DNA of 64,000 bases from CAIKMD01 sp035277525 (GTDB lineage Bacteria > Pseudomonadota > Alphaproteobacteria > ATCC43930 > CGMCC-115725). Position 1 is the first letter of the stretch. Every line of letters starts with the position of its first letter. The stretch spans positions 14,823-78,822 of the forward strand of contig DATEKH010000147.1 in assembly GCA_035277525.1 (NCBI GenBank), in the 5' to 3' direction. Below, piece by piece: positions 36,468-44,759 of the stretch. Under the pieces are notes generated by a model. It searched no databases. It was given only the letters and a program-made list of their open reading frames with translations, and had not been told where the DNA came from. The position numbers were made by a program, and so were the translations under genes.

Positions 36468-37667
36468 TCAGGGCGAGAGCGGCACGCCGGTCGCCTTGCT
36501 CACCACTCGCCAATTCTTGGCGGCGGCATCCCAGCGCGTGACCACGGCATTGGAGACGTTGAGACCCCGTTGCGGCTCGCGCTGGAAATCGTAGATGCCG
36601 TTGATGCCGGCGAAGCCCTTGAGGCTGCCGAGGCGGTCGCGGATTTGCCGCGCGCTCGCGTTGATGCCGAGCTGCTTCAACACATCGACGAGGATCAAGG
36701 CGGGGTCCCAGGCGAGCTCGGAGGCGATGTCGGGCTGGAGGCCGGCAGACTTGAAGGCGGCGTAGAACGCCTTCTGCCGCGCCGCGACCGCCGGCTCCAT
36801 CGGGAATTTGGGATCATTCGCCACGACCCATTCCGCGGCCGGGAAGTAGAGCTGCTTGGGCAGGAAGGCTTCGTATTGCGTCATCTGCGCGCGCGTCATA
36901 TTGCCGTCGGTCGTCGCCGTGGGCACGTCGAGCCCGGCCTGGATCATGCCGCGAAAGATCGTCGCGATCGCCGCGCCGGTGCTCCAGGCGATAAAAGCCT
37001 GCGGGTTCGCCGCTTTCACGTTCTCGAGCTGCGCCGAGACATTGACGTCGGTGGTGGCGAAATGCGCGGTCTCGACGATCTTCATCGCCTTGTTCTCGGG
37101 CAAATCGAGCACCGACTTGATGCCGCGCTCGGCGTCCTGGCCCGAAGCATCGGTGCTGAACATCAGCGCGATGCGGGTCCAGCCTTTAAGGCGGAAATAG
37201 CGGATGAGCGCGTTGGCAAGGTCGAGGGTTGAGACGCTCGAGGTGAAGGTGTAGCTGCCCTTGGCGGGATGAACGCCCGGCGAGAGGCAGTACTGCACCG
37301 GACCATTGGCGGCAACGAGCGGCGCCATCGCGCTGCACATGGCGACGATCGACGAGCCGATCATCACCGCGGGGTGGCTCACCATGACCTGGTTGGTCAA
37401 TTGCACCGCGGTTTGGGGGCTAGTCTGATCGTCGTGGAAGACGAAATGCAGCTGGGTACCGTTGATCCCGCCCGCTTCGTTCGCGGTCTTTTCCGCGAGC
37501 TGCAAAGATTGCTGCTCGCCATGCCCGAGGAACGAGCCGCCGCCCGTGAGCGGCATGACGACTTGGATGTCGTAGCTGCCCGCCGCGCGCGATTGAGGTG
37601 CGCCCGCCAACAGCGCGAGCATTCCCGCAGCGGTGGCAAGGCCAAGCGAAGGTCCCCGGGTCGTCAT
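36468..37667 (-). CDS. Branched-chain amino acid-type ABC substrate-binding protein
   Basis: Periplasmic binding protein of the Leu/Ile/Val (Livk) type I class, 399 residues, with a signal peptide (to about residue 28, PQSRA-AG). The mature chain begins YDIQVVMPLTGGGSFLGHGE and has SSIVAMCSAMAPLVAANG and RLKGWTRIALMFSTDASGQ as in family members. A GGGAGGGA site precedes the ATG at 37667. It is an orphan: no permease or ATPase gene adjoins it, while a complete liv operon with its own binding protein lies at 48413-53756. Such orphans near aromatic catabolic genes often bind aromatic acids, which is inference here. Confidence 0.92.
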   Translation of the reverse strand: MTTRGPSLGLATAAGMLALLAGAPQSRAAGSYDIQVVMPLTGGGSFLGHGEQQSLQLAEKTANEAGGINGTQLHFVFHDDQTSPQTAVQLTNQVMVSHPAVMIGSSIVAMCSAMAPLVAANGPVQYCLSPGVHPAKGSYTFTSSVSTLDLANALIRYFRLKGWTRIALMFSTDASGQDAERGIKSVLDLPENKAMKIVETAHFATTDVNVSAQLENVKAANPQAFIAWSTGAAIATIFRGMIQAGLDVPTATTDGNMTRAQMTQYEAFLPKQLYFPAAEWVVANDPKFPMEPAVAARQKAFYAAFKSAGLQPDIASELAWDPALILVDVLKQLGINASARQIRDRLGSLKGFAGINGIYDFQREPQRGLNVSNAVVTRWDAAAKNWRVVSKATGVPLSP

Positions 37668-37780
37668 GATCGTTCTCCCTCCCGACTCACTTCCTTACCC
37701 GCGGCGGCGCCCAAGGGCACAACCGCGGGCGAGGTGCAATTCCTTTGAAATCGAATTATTTGCGGTCATGTCCGGGGCTG

Positions 37781-38989
37781 TCAAGTGCGGCGCTGCGGCG
37801 TTTCGCCCGCGATCCCGGTTTGATGACGCAGCGTGATCTCACGGCCCTCGCGTGCCGAGTCAAGCATGGCGAGGCACACCTCCATGGTGGCGAGCCCCCA
37901 GGCGCCGCCATGCACCGGTTCGCGCGCGGCAAAGATCGCATCGCAGAGCTCGTCGAGCACGGCGCCGCGAGCCGGCGCGGGCGGCGGAACCGGTTCGAGC
38001 CGCGCCGCCTCGTCGTCATAGATCATCACGCCTTTGGGCGTCGGCCGCAGATCGGCGCGCTCGCACGACGCGACCACGACGCCGAAATGCGGATTGAAGC
38101 GCTCTTGCGGCGCCGTTGGCGCAGGTGCCGCGCGGGGCCCGCCATAGTTCCGCGCATGCTTGAGGTCGCGCTCGGCATCGCTCGAGAGGCCGGCGAGAAG
38201 CCGCCGCGCCGCGCCATAAGCCTCCGATTTGGGAGCGCCGTTCTCGCCGATATTGTCGCACCATTCGTCGCTGTCGAAATGCGCAAAGCCGCTATAGGTG
38301 AGGCTTGCGAAGGCTCCATCCTCAAAGGTGAGAAAAGCGCTGTAGGCGCCCTCGGTTGGCCGGTCCCGATCCCATGAGCCGGCCGCGGCACGTACGCTGC
38401 GCACGCGCCCGCCGCCGAGCAGCCGGATGATGTCCACCTGATGCGGCGCCTGGTTGAAGATCACGCCGCCGCCCAGGGCGGTGACCAGCTCTTCCCGGCG
38501 CCGCGGCCGGTAGAGGAAGTCGGTGAAATTGAGCGCGGTGATCATGCGCAGCGCGCCAACCTCGCCGCTCGCGATGATCGCCCGCGCGCGACGAATGGGT
38601 TCATCGAAGCTGTGGCTGTGCCCGACGACGAGCCGCACCCCGGCGCGGCTTGCGGCCTCGACCATCGCGGCGCAATCGGCGAGGCCGAGCGCCATCGGCT
38701 TTTCGACCAGGATGTGCTTGCCGTTCTGCGCGGCGAGTTGCGCATGTGGCGCGTGCAACTGGTGCGGCGTTGCGACGTAAACGGCCTCGACGTTGCCGTC
38801 GCGGCACAGCGCCTCGACGCTGTCATAGGCCGGCGCCGCGAATTCGCTGCTGAAGCGGGCGCGTGCCTCGGGCCGCGGATCGGCCGCAGCCGCGAGCCGG
38901 ACGCGCGGATGGCCGCGAAACGCCGGCAGCATGAATTGAAAGGCGCGTCCAAGCCCGGCCGCGCCCAGCTGCAATCGTCGCTCGCTCAT
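37781..38989 (-). CDS. Gfo/Idh/MocA oxidoreductase, phthalate dihydrodiol dehydrogenase-like
   Basis: NAD(P)-dependent oxidoreductase of 402 residues. The Rossmann domain reads RLQLGAAGLGRAFQFMLPAF, and the family motif HILVEKPMALGLADCAAMV carries the catalytic lysine. The segment SEVG-type region TALNFTDFLYRPRRREELVT followed by GGGVIFNQAPHQVDIIRLLGG closely follows phthalate 4,5-cis-dihydrodiol dehydrogenases (Pht4). Those enzymes oxidise the dihydrodiol product of phthalate dioxygenase, and a phthalate-type oxygenase lies on the opposite strand at 39762. The start at 38989 (MSERRLQLG) matches homologues. The pathway assignment is inferred. Confidence 0.85.
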   Translation of the reverse strand: MSERRLQLGAAGLGRAFQFMLPAFRGHPRVRLAAAADPRPEARARFSSEFAAPAYDSVEALCRDGNVEAVYVATPHQLHAPHAQLAAQNGKHILVEKPMALGLADCAAMVEAASRAGVRLVVGHSHSFDEPIRRARAIIASGEVGALRMITALNFTDFLYRPRRREELVTALGGGVIFNQAPHQVDIIRLLGGGRVRSVRAAAGSWDRDRPTEGAYSAFLTFEDGAFASLTYSGFAHFDSDEWCDNIGENGAPKSEAYGAARRLLAGLSSDAERDLKHARNYGGPRAAPAPTAPQERFNPHFGVVVASCERADLRPTPKGVMIYDDEAARLEPVPPPAPARGAVLDELCDAIFAAREPVHGGAWGLATMEVCLAMLDSAREGREITLRHQTGIAGETPQRRT

Positions 38990-39144
38990 CGGCTGCTCTG
39001 GCGGCGGGGTTGCAACGCCGCGCTTGGCAATATTGTCGGCCGCGCGCCGCCGCGACAAGCGGAAAGCTTTCGCCGCACGGGCTGCGCGGAGGTGACGGCA
39101 GACCGGTTCGGCCCTAGCATTGCGCAAGGGGGAGGCAGCGGACG

Positions 39145-39660
39145 ATGGCGCGGCGCGGCAAGCGGAAACCCGGCGAGACGACGAAGCGGCGCTTCGCCTA
39201 TCCGGCCGAGCAGAGCGTTGGGCATCAGGTGCGCTGGACCCATCGCGCGCTGCAACGCGAGCTCGAAACCCGGATCAGGCCGTACGGCATCACCCTTGGC
39301 ATGTGGGGCTTCTTGCGCGCGCTGTGGGAGGAGGATGGACTCAGCCAGCGCGAGCTCAGCGATCGCGCCGGCACCACCGAGCCCACCACCGTCACGGCGC
39401 TCCATGCCATGGAAAAGCGCGGCCTCGTGGTGCGCGTCCAGAACGCGGATGATCGCCGCAAGTCGAACATCTATCTGACGCAGCCGGCGCGCGCTCTGCG
39501 CGCGCTGCTGCTGCCGACGGCGCGCGAGGTCAATCGCACCGCGACCGGGACGATCTCGCGCGCCGACATCGAGGCGCTCAAACGGATCCTGACCCAAATC
39601 CGCGCCAATCTCGCCGCGGCCGGCGCCGCGCGCGGCGCATCCGGCGCCAAGGAAGAGTAA
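39145..39660 (+). CDS. MarR-family transcriptional regulator
   Basis: Winged-helix regulator of 171 residues. The DNA-binding region reads LSQRELSDRAGTTEPTTVTA with the recognition helix, then the wing NADDRRKSNIYLTQPARALR. The basic N-terminal 20 residues (MARRGKRKPGETTKRRF) are extra. Start ATG 39145 with GGGGGAGG about 9 bases upstream. It is divergent from the dihydrodiol dehydrogenase and lies 101 bases before the oxygenase gene, so it probably controls both in response to an aromatic ligand. MarR proteins usually repress and release DNA upon binding such ligands. Confidence 0.9.
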   Translation: MARRGKRKPGETTKRRFAYPAEQSVGHQVRWTHRALQRELETRIRPYGITLGMWGFLRALWEEDGLSQRELSDRAGTTEPTTVTALHAMEKRGLVVRVQNADDRRKSNIYLTQPARALRALLLPTAREVNRTATGTISRADIEALKRILTQIRANLAAAGAARGASGAKEE

Positions 39661-39681
39661 GGCAGGGCAGGTCGCGGGCGG

Positions 39682-39710
39682 TTTCCAATCCTTAGGTTTC
39701 GAATTATAAT
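39682..39710 (+). promoter_or_regulatory. Sigma-70-type promoter of the Rieske oxygenase gene
   Basis: TTTCCA (39682-39687) and a perfect TATAAT (39705-39710) are separated by 17 bases, the optimum. Transcription would start near 39717, about 45 bases before the oxygenase ATG. Directly downstream GGCGC-CAT-GCGCC (around 39711-39724) overlaps the start site and is a possible MarR operator. Such a consensus -10 is rare in this GC-rich window. Confidence 0.55.
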
Positions 39711-39761
39711 CGGCGCCATGCGCCGCGCAGCGCCAGGCGAAGCCATTGCGGAGAACGACCC

Positions 39762-41075
39762 ATGCTGACCGTAGAGGAAAACGAGCTTTTGTGCCGCGTC
39801 GAGGGCAACGCGCCGATGGGCCAGCTTATGCGCCGGCATTGGCTGCCCGCCTGCATGTCGGAGGAGGTGGCCGAGCCCGACGGCGCGCCTGCGCGCACGC
39901 GGCTCCTTGGCGAGGATCTCGTCGTCTTCCGCGACAGCAAGGGCAGGCTCGGCGTCCTGGGCGAGCATTGCCCGCATCGCCAAGCCTCGCTCGCTTTCGG
40001 GCGCAACGAGGAATGCGGCCTGCGCTGTCTCTATCACGGTTGGAAATTCGACATCGATGGCAATGTCCTCGACATGTCCTGCGAGCCCGACAACGGCGCG
40101 CGGATGCGTGGCCATATCAAGCACAAAGCCTACCCTGCGCGCGAGGCGGGCGGCTTCGTCTGGGTCTATATGGGGCCAGCCGAGGAGCAGCCCGAATTCG
40201 AGCCGCCGATCTGGGCGCCGTCGCCGCGCACGAAAATCAGCATCGTCAAGATGCACACCGCGTGCAATTGGGCGCAGCCCTTGGAAGGCGCGATCGATTC
40301 CGCGCATTCATCGAGCCTCCATTCGACCAACATGCCGGCGATGCAGGTCGATGGCGCCAAGGCGACGGGCACGAGCTGGCCGCGGCCCTCGACCGACAAG
40401 GCGCCGCGCATGCAGTTTCAACTGACCAATTTCGGCTTCCGCTACGCCGCCATCCGCAAGCCGATCGTCAATGCGGAAACGCATGACTATGTGCGCATTA
40501 CGGTGTTTGTTGCGCCCTTCACGGTGCTGATCCCGCCGAACGACCAGTATAACCTCACGCAGATGCTGATCCCGATCGACGATAACAACACGATGTTCTA
40601 TTGGGTCGCCTGGCACGAGAGCAAAGGCATCGACCAGGAAGAGTGGCGCAGCTTCTGCGGCGCGCGCGTCGGCATCGAGCTCGACGCCGATTACCGCAAG
40701 GTGCGGACCCTCGGCAACCGCTTCCTGCAGGATCGCAGGGCGATGAAGCACGGCGACTTCACCGGCATCGCGGGCATTCCGGCGCAGGACATGGCGATGT
40801 GGGAATCGATGGGGCCGATCGTCGATCGCTCGCACGACTATCTCGGCGCGAGCGATGTCGCGGTCTCGCAGTTTCGGCGCCAGATGGTCGCCGCGGCCAA
40901 GCGTTTCGCTGAAGGCGGTCCGGCGATCGGCACGACGCAGCCGCACATCCCGCGGGTGAAGCTCGCCTCCTTCGAAGGCATCGTGTCGAAATCGACCGAT
41001 TGGCGAACGCTGGGCGTCTCGGAGGAGGAGCTGGCGCTCCGGCAAACGACCGCCGCGCCGGCGCTGAGCGCATGA
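39762..41075 (+). CDS. Rieske oxygenase, phthalate 4,5-dioxygenase type
   Basis: Oxygenase component of a ring-hydroxylating or demethylating system, 437 residues. The Rieske [2Fe-2S] ligands are Cys70-X-His72 (CPHRQ) and Cys89-X2-His92 (CLYHGW). The mononuclear iron site is formed by His182 and His187 in IDSAHSSSLHS, with bridging Asp179. The length and pattern fit the phthalate 4,5-dioxygenase/vanillate demethylase group, in which no small subunit is needed. A GGAGAA site precedes ATG 39762. It follows the MarR gene and faces the phthalate-type dihydrodiol dehydrogenase. No reductase gene for electron supply lies in the window. Confidence 0.92.
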   Translation: MLTVEENELLCRVEGNAPMGQLMRRHWLPACMSEEVAEPDGAPARTRLLGEDLVVFRDSKGRLGVLGEHCPHRQASLAFGRNEECGLRCLYHGWKFDIDGNVLDMSCEPDNGARMRGHIKHKAYPAREAGGFVWVYMGPAEEQPEFEPPIWAPSPRTKISIVKMHTACNWAQPLEGAIDSAHSSSLHSTNMPAMQVDGAKATGTSWPRPSTDKAPRMQFQLTNFGFRYAAIRKPIVNAETHDYVRITVFVAPFTVLIPPNDQYNLTQMLIPIDDNNTMFYWVAWHESKGIDQEEWRSFCGARVGIELDADYRKVRTLGNRFLQDRRAMKHGDFTGIAGIPAQDMAMWESMGPIVDRSHDYLGASDVAVSQFRRQMVAAAKRFAEGGPAIGTTQPHIPRVKLASFEGIVSKSTDWRTLGVSEEELALRQTTAAPALSA

Positions 41076-41161
41076 TGGCATCAAGCGCTGCCAGCTCGGA
41101 CCTGAGGACGATCCAACGAGGAATAGCGCGCGGGTAGGGGAGGCGTATAGACTGCGCGCCG

Positions 41162-43477
41162 ATGTGGCGCGCACTCCGTTGGTTTTTTCGCATCGCGTTC
41201 GTTTGTGTCGTGGTCGGCGTCGCCGGTATCTATCTGTGGCTGCGCTCGTCGCTCCCGCAAACCGATGGCCGGATCGTTCTGCCGGGCTTAACCGAAGCGG
41301 TCAGCATTACGCGCGACACCCACGGCATTCCCACAATCAAGGCGCAGAACGAGCGCGACGCCGCCTTCGCCCTGGGCTTCGTTCACGCGCAAGACCGCCT
41401 CTTCCAGATGGACTTGATGCGGCGCTTGGGCGCAGGGCGGCTCGCTGAATGGTTCGGGCGGCCAGCGGTCGAGACCGACCGCGCGATGCGGATTATGGGA
41501 CTCTACCGAGCCGCGCAAGCGCAATATGCGCTGCTCCCGCCGGCTCTGCGCCAGGTGTTCGACGCCTATGCCGCGGGCGTCAACGCTTTCCTCGCCAGTC
41601 GTCAAGGCGCCTTGCCGCCGGCATACGATTTGCTCGGCGTGCGTCCAGAGCCTTGGACGCCAGCGGATTCGCTGGTCTGGGGCAAGATCATGGATCTGCA
41701 GCTCGCCGCCAATTACCGCTTCGAGCTGTTGCGCGCGCGGCTGGCGCAACGCCTGACGCAGGATCAGCTCAAGGTGCTGTTCCCCGGCTATCGCGCGGAT
41801 GCGCCGGTCGTGCTGGGCTCGCTCGATTCCGTCCTCGACGTTCTGCCGCCGCCGCTGCCTGCTTCCAACGAATGGGTGGTGGACGGCAAGCATTCGCGCT
41901 CGGGCAAGCCGCTTCTCGCCAACGACACGCATCTGGGGTTCTCGGCGCCTGGCATCTGGTATCTTGCGCGCATCGAGACGCCGCGGGGCACGCTCGCCGG
42001 CGTCACCTCGGCGGGCGAGCCGATGGTGGTTGTCGGGCACAATGACCGGATCGCCTGGGGCTTCACCACCACCGGCGGCGATGTCGAGGACATTTTCGTC
42101 GAGATGCCCGATCCCGCGGATCCGACGCACTACCTGTCGCCCCAAGGCTCGGTGCCCTTTGTTACGCGTCAAGAGACAATCGAGATCAAGGGCACGAGCC
42201 CGCTCACCATCACGGTGAGAGCGACGCGGCACGGGCCGGTCATTTCCGATGGCCCGGCGGGCAATCCGGTCGGGGGCAAGACGGTGCTGGCGTTGTCGGC
42301 GACCTGGCTTCAGGGCGAGGATCGCACGCCGCAGGCCTTGTGGGGTGCGACCCACGCCCATGACTGGCAAAGCTTTCGCGCCGCGCTGCGCGACGCGGCC
42401 GCGCCCGAGCAGAACATCGTCTTCGCCGATACCGACGGGCATATCGGCTTCATCGCGCCGGCACGCATCCCGATCCGCGCCAAGGGCGATGGCGCGGCGC
42501 CGGTCCCGGGCGCGGACGGTGCCTTTGATTGGACCGGCGACGTGCCGTTCGACGCGCTGCCCCAAAGCCTCGATCCGCCGAGCGGGCGCTTTGTCGCCGC
42601 CAACAACAAGATCGTGCCCGACACCTATCCCTATCTCATCACCAAGGATTGGGAGCTGCCTTACCGCGCCGCGCGCATCGGCGAGCTGCTCGATCAAAAG
42701 CCGGTCGAGGATCCGGACGGTTTTGCCGCGATCCAAGCCGACACGGTGTCGCTGATGGCGCGGCGGCTCTTGCCGCTGATGCTCACCGCGAAGCCCGCCT
42801 CGCCCTTGGCGGAGGAGGCGATGCAGCGCCTTGGCCGCTGGGACGACCGCATGGCGCGCGGTCAGGTCGAGCCGCTGCTCTTCGTCGCCTGGCTGCGCGA
42901 ATTCAACCGGCAAATCCTCGCCGACAAGCTCGGACCGATCTTTCCCGATTACTGGGGACTTCATCCCGATGTGATCGAGACCATCCTGACGGCGCATCGG
43001 GAATGGTGCGACACGCGCGACACGCCGGCGGTCGAAAGCTGCGCCCGCCAACTGGGCGCGGCGCTCGATCGCGCCGTCGCGGAGCTGGCGCAACGCTATG
43101 GCGGCGACATGAAAAGCTGGCTCTGGGGTCGCGCCCATGCGGCGAGTTTTGCGCACCCGATCTGGCAGCATCTGCCGTGGATCGCATCCTGGCTCGCGCT
43201 CGCCATTCCGGATGATGGCGGTTTCGATACGATCGACAACGCGACCATGGCGGTTGGCAATCCGGCGCAGCCCTTCACCGCGATCCATGGCCCGACCATG
43301 CGGATGATCGTTGACATGGCGGCGCCAGGGGAGGCGCGCTTCATGATCGTGCCCGGCGAATCGGGCAACATCCTCTCGGCGCATTACGGCGACCTGATGA
43401 CGCCCTGGCGCGATGTCCGCTATCTGAGCTTCAGCGACGACAACAGCGGCGGCACGCTCGTGCTTGCGCCGCCCTAG
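41162..43477 (+). CDS. Penicillin acylase family protein
   Basis: N-terminal-nucleophile hydrolase of 771 residues in the penicillin acylase/acyl-homoserine lactone acylase family. It has an N-terminal membrane anchor or signal segment (residues 8-28). The alpha chain begins VSITRDTHGIPTIKAQNERD and FALGFVHAQDRLFQMD. The expected autocleavage site lies before Ser235 in ASNEWVVDGKHSRSGKPLL, with the beta-chain motifs LLANDTHLGF and VVVGHNDRIAWGFTTTGGD. It may hydrolyse amide bonds of antibiotics, quorum signals or other N-acyl compounds. The last codons form part of a 17-bp inverted repeat starting at 43473. Confidence 0.93.
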   Translation: MWRALRWFFRIAFVCVVVGVAGIYLWLRSSLPQTDGRIVLPGLTEAVSITRDTHGIPTIKAQNERDAAFALGFVHAQDRLFQMDLMRRLGAGRLAEWFGRPAVETDRAMRIMGLYRAAQAQYALLPPALRQVFDAYAAGVNAFLASRQGALPPAYDLLGVRPEPWTPADSLVWGKIMDLQLAANYRFELLRARLAQRLTQDQLKVLFPGYRADAPVVLGSLDSVLDVLPPPLPASNEWVVDGKHSRSGKPLLANDTHLGFSAPGIWYLARIETPRGTLAGVTSAGEPMVVVGHNDRIAWGFTTTGGDVEDIFVEMPDPADPTHYLSPQGSVPFVTRQETIEIKGTSPLTITVRATRHGPVISDGPAGNPVGGKTVLALSATWLQGEDRTPQALWGATHAHDWQSFRAALRDAAAPEQNIVFADTDGHIGFIAPARIPIRAKGDGAAPVPGADGAFDWTGDVPFDALPQSLDPPSGRFVAANNKIVPDTYPYLITKDWELPYRAARIGELLDQKPVEDPDGFAAIQADTVSLMARRLLPLMLTAKPASPLAEEAMQRLGRWDDRMARGQVEPLLFVAWLREFNRQILADKLGPIFPDYWGLHPDVIETILTAHREWCDTRDTPAVESCARQLGAALDRAVAELAQRYGGDMKSWLWGRAHAASFAHPIWQHLPWIASWLALAIPDDGGFDTIDNATMAVGNPAQPFTAIHGPTMRMIVDMAAPGEARFMIVPGESGNILSAHYGDLMTPWRDVRYLSFSDDNSGGTLVLAPP

Positions 43478-43531
43478 GCCCTGTTTACAGAGTCCTCGCG
43501 AGCCGCGACGATTATGTAAACAGGGCCTAGG
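43473..43531. repeat. 59-bp perfect inverted repeat, possible MITE-like remnant or terminator
   Basis: CCTAGGCCCTGTTTACA (43473-43489) and TGTAAACAGGGCCTAGG (43515-43531) are perfect 17-bp complements around a 25-base centre. The left arm contains the stop codon of the penicillin acylase gene. The outermost CTAG could be a duplicated insertion target, which would make it a tiny mobile-element remnant. It could equally be a factor-dependent terminator, as no T-run follows. Confidence 0.7.
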
Positions 43532-43620
43532 ACGCGGGCCGTCACGCGGGGCGCAATCGTGGTAAATAAAGTTTTGCTTCGGCGGGCGCGGCAACCCGAG
43601 CGAGGAAACTGTCGGCTTCT

Positions 43621-43675
43621 TTTATCGGTCCTTAACCCGAAGGCCGATAAACTTCGTTGGAATTTCTTTCAACGA
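43621..43675. promoter_or_regulatory. Two dyads in the ldtR leader
   Basis: TTTATCGG (43621-43628) and CCGATAAA (43644-43651) are perfect 8-bp complements 15 bases apart, a spacing fit for a dimeric regulator. A second dyad, TCGTTG (43654-43659) and CAACGA (43670-43675), ends in the ribosome site AACGAGG just before ATG 43683. The first may be an operator, perhaps for LdtR itself; the second may fold over the ribosome site. Confidence 0.4.
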
Positions 43676-43682
43676 GGACATC

Positions 43683-44159
43683 ATGCAGTCCGCGTATCTC
43701 GACATCATCGCGCTGGTCGAGCGGCTTCACCGCCAGTTTCTCGAGCTCGTGAAGCTCGAGCTCGACACGCACAACGTGCACGACATCAATAACGTCCAGG
43801 CGATGATCCTCTACAATATCGGGGATCTCGAGATGACCGTCGGCGAGCTCACGCTGCGCGGCTGCTATCTCGGCTCGAACGTCTCCTACAATTTGAAGAA
43901 GATGCTGGAGAACGGCTATATCGTGCAGGAGCGCTCCTCGCATGACCGCCGCTCGGTGCGGGTGCGCCTCTCCGAGAAAGGCATGGGCCTGCACCAGAAG
44001 CTGAAGGTGATGCACGACCGGCATATCGCCTCGCTCGGCGGCGTGGTCCAGGCAGACGATCTCGGCGCGGCGCATCAGACCCTGCGCCGGCTCGAGCGCT
44101 TCTGGACCCATGCGGTCGAGTTGGGCGCCCGCGCGACGGCGTTTCCGCCAGCAGCTTAA
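43683..44159 (+). CDS. ldtR: LdtR-like MarR-family regulator
   Basis: Winged-helix regulator of 158 residues. The sequence QSAYLDIIALVERLHRQFLE, then HDINNVQAMILYNIGDLEM and TLRGCYLGSNVSYNLKKM, closely follows LdtR, the MarR-type regulator of the L,D-transpeptidase gene ldtP described in Liberibacter and its relatives. LdtR links cell-wall remodelling to stress. The cysteine in RGCYLGSN is conserved. A ribosome site AACGAGG precedes ATG 43683. A strong terminator follows at 44185. No ldtP is in the window, so the target gene lies elsewhere. Confidence 0.85.
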   Translation: MQSAYLDIIALVERLHRQFLELVKLELDTHNVHDINNVQAMILYNIGDLEMTVGELTLRGCYLGSNVSYNLKKMLENGYIVQERSSHDRRSVRVRLSEKGMGLHQKLKVMHDRHIASLGGVVQADDLGAAHQTLRRLERFWTHAVELGARATAFPPAA

Positions 44160-44184
44160 TCCTTCAAGCAGTTCTTTTTGAGCA

Positions 44185-44216
44185 AACGCGCCGGTTCATC
44201 CGGCGCGTTTTCGTTT
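44185..44216 (+). terminator. Rho-independent terminator of ldtR
   Basis: AACGCGCCGG (44185-44194), a TTCAT loop and CCGGCGCGTT (44200-44209) form a perfect 10-bp GC-rich stem, followed by TTTCGTTT. This is a textbook intrinsic terminator 26 bases after the ldtR stop codon. Confidence 0.92.
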
Positions 44217-44243
44217 GGGGCTGGTGGTCGGGCCGGCCTTGCA

Positions 44244-44741
44244 TCATACGATGATGCTCATAATGCCCTGGGTGCGCAGCGTATCCTGCGCCAGGATCGC
44301 CTTGCGCTCGGCGATCTTGAAGCTCGGGCCGTGGCGCAAGAGGCGATATTGGTATTGACCGACGAAGGTACTGATCCGCTCCATGCGGCAGCGATGAACC
44401 ATGAAATTCGCCGTGACGCGAACGGCATCGCCTTCGACCGAGACGATTCGCACATTGGTGATGAGGCGCCGCGTTTGCGAACGCGGATTTTCGGCCCAGG
44501 CGGTGTCGCCCAGGAGCTGGCGTACGCGCGAGCGAATGCGGATGAGATCGTCCGCGACCAGGAAGACGCTTTGCGTCGGGTCACGGCCGGGATCGTCGAG
44601 CGCCGGAACATGGCTGATCGCGTCCTCGGTGAAGAGCGCGGCCCATTCCTCGAGCCGCCAATTGTCGAGAAGCTCGGCTTCCTCATAAAGGAAATGCTCG
44701 ACTTCGGCACGAAGCGCGGGATCGGCGATGGCTGGCAGCAT
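44244..44741 (-). CDS. Ring-hydroxylating dioxygenase small (beta) subunit
   Basis: Beta subunit of an aromatic ring-hydroxylating dioxygenase, 165 residues. It has the family pattern VEHFLYEEAELLDNWRLEEWAALF and ends with VTANFMVHRCRMERISTFVG and YQYRLLRHGPSFKIAERKAI, typical of benzoate and toluate-type subunits in an NTF2-like fold. It holds no metal and completes the alpha3-beta3 hexamer with the large subunit encoded 18 bases upstream. The substrate is set mainly by the alpha subunit. Confidence 0.9.
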   Translation of the reverse strand: MLPAIADPALRAEVEHFLYEEAELLDNWRLEEWAALFTEDAISHVPALDDPGRDPTQSVFLVADDLIRIRSRVRQLLGDTAWAENPRSQTRRLITNVRIVSVEGDAVRVTANFMVHRCRMERISTFVGQYQYRLLRHGPSFKIAERKAILAQDTLRTQGIMSIIV

Positions 44742-44759
44742 GGCGCGTCTCCGGAAGCG

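Noticed and set aside
41288..43594. A 768-codon open frame on the minus strand opposite the penicillin acylase gene
   Set aside because: Composition is that of an antisense shadow (Arg/His/Gln-rich), without motifs, and the opposite strand gene has all family residues.
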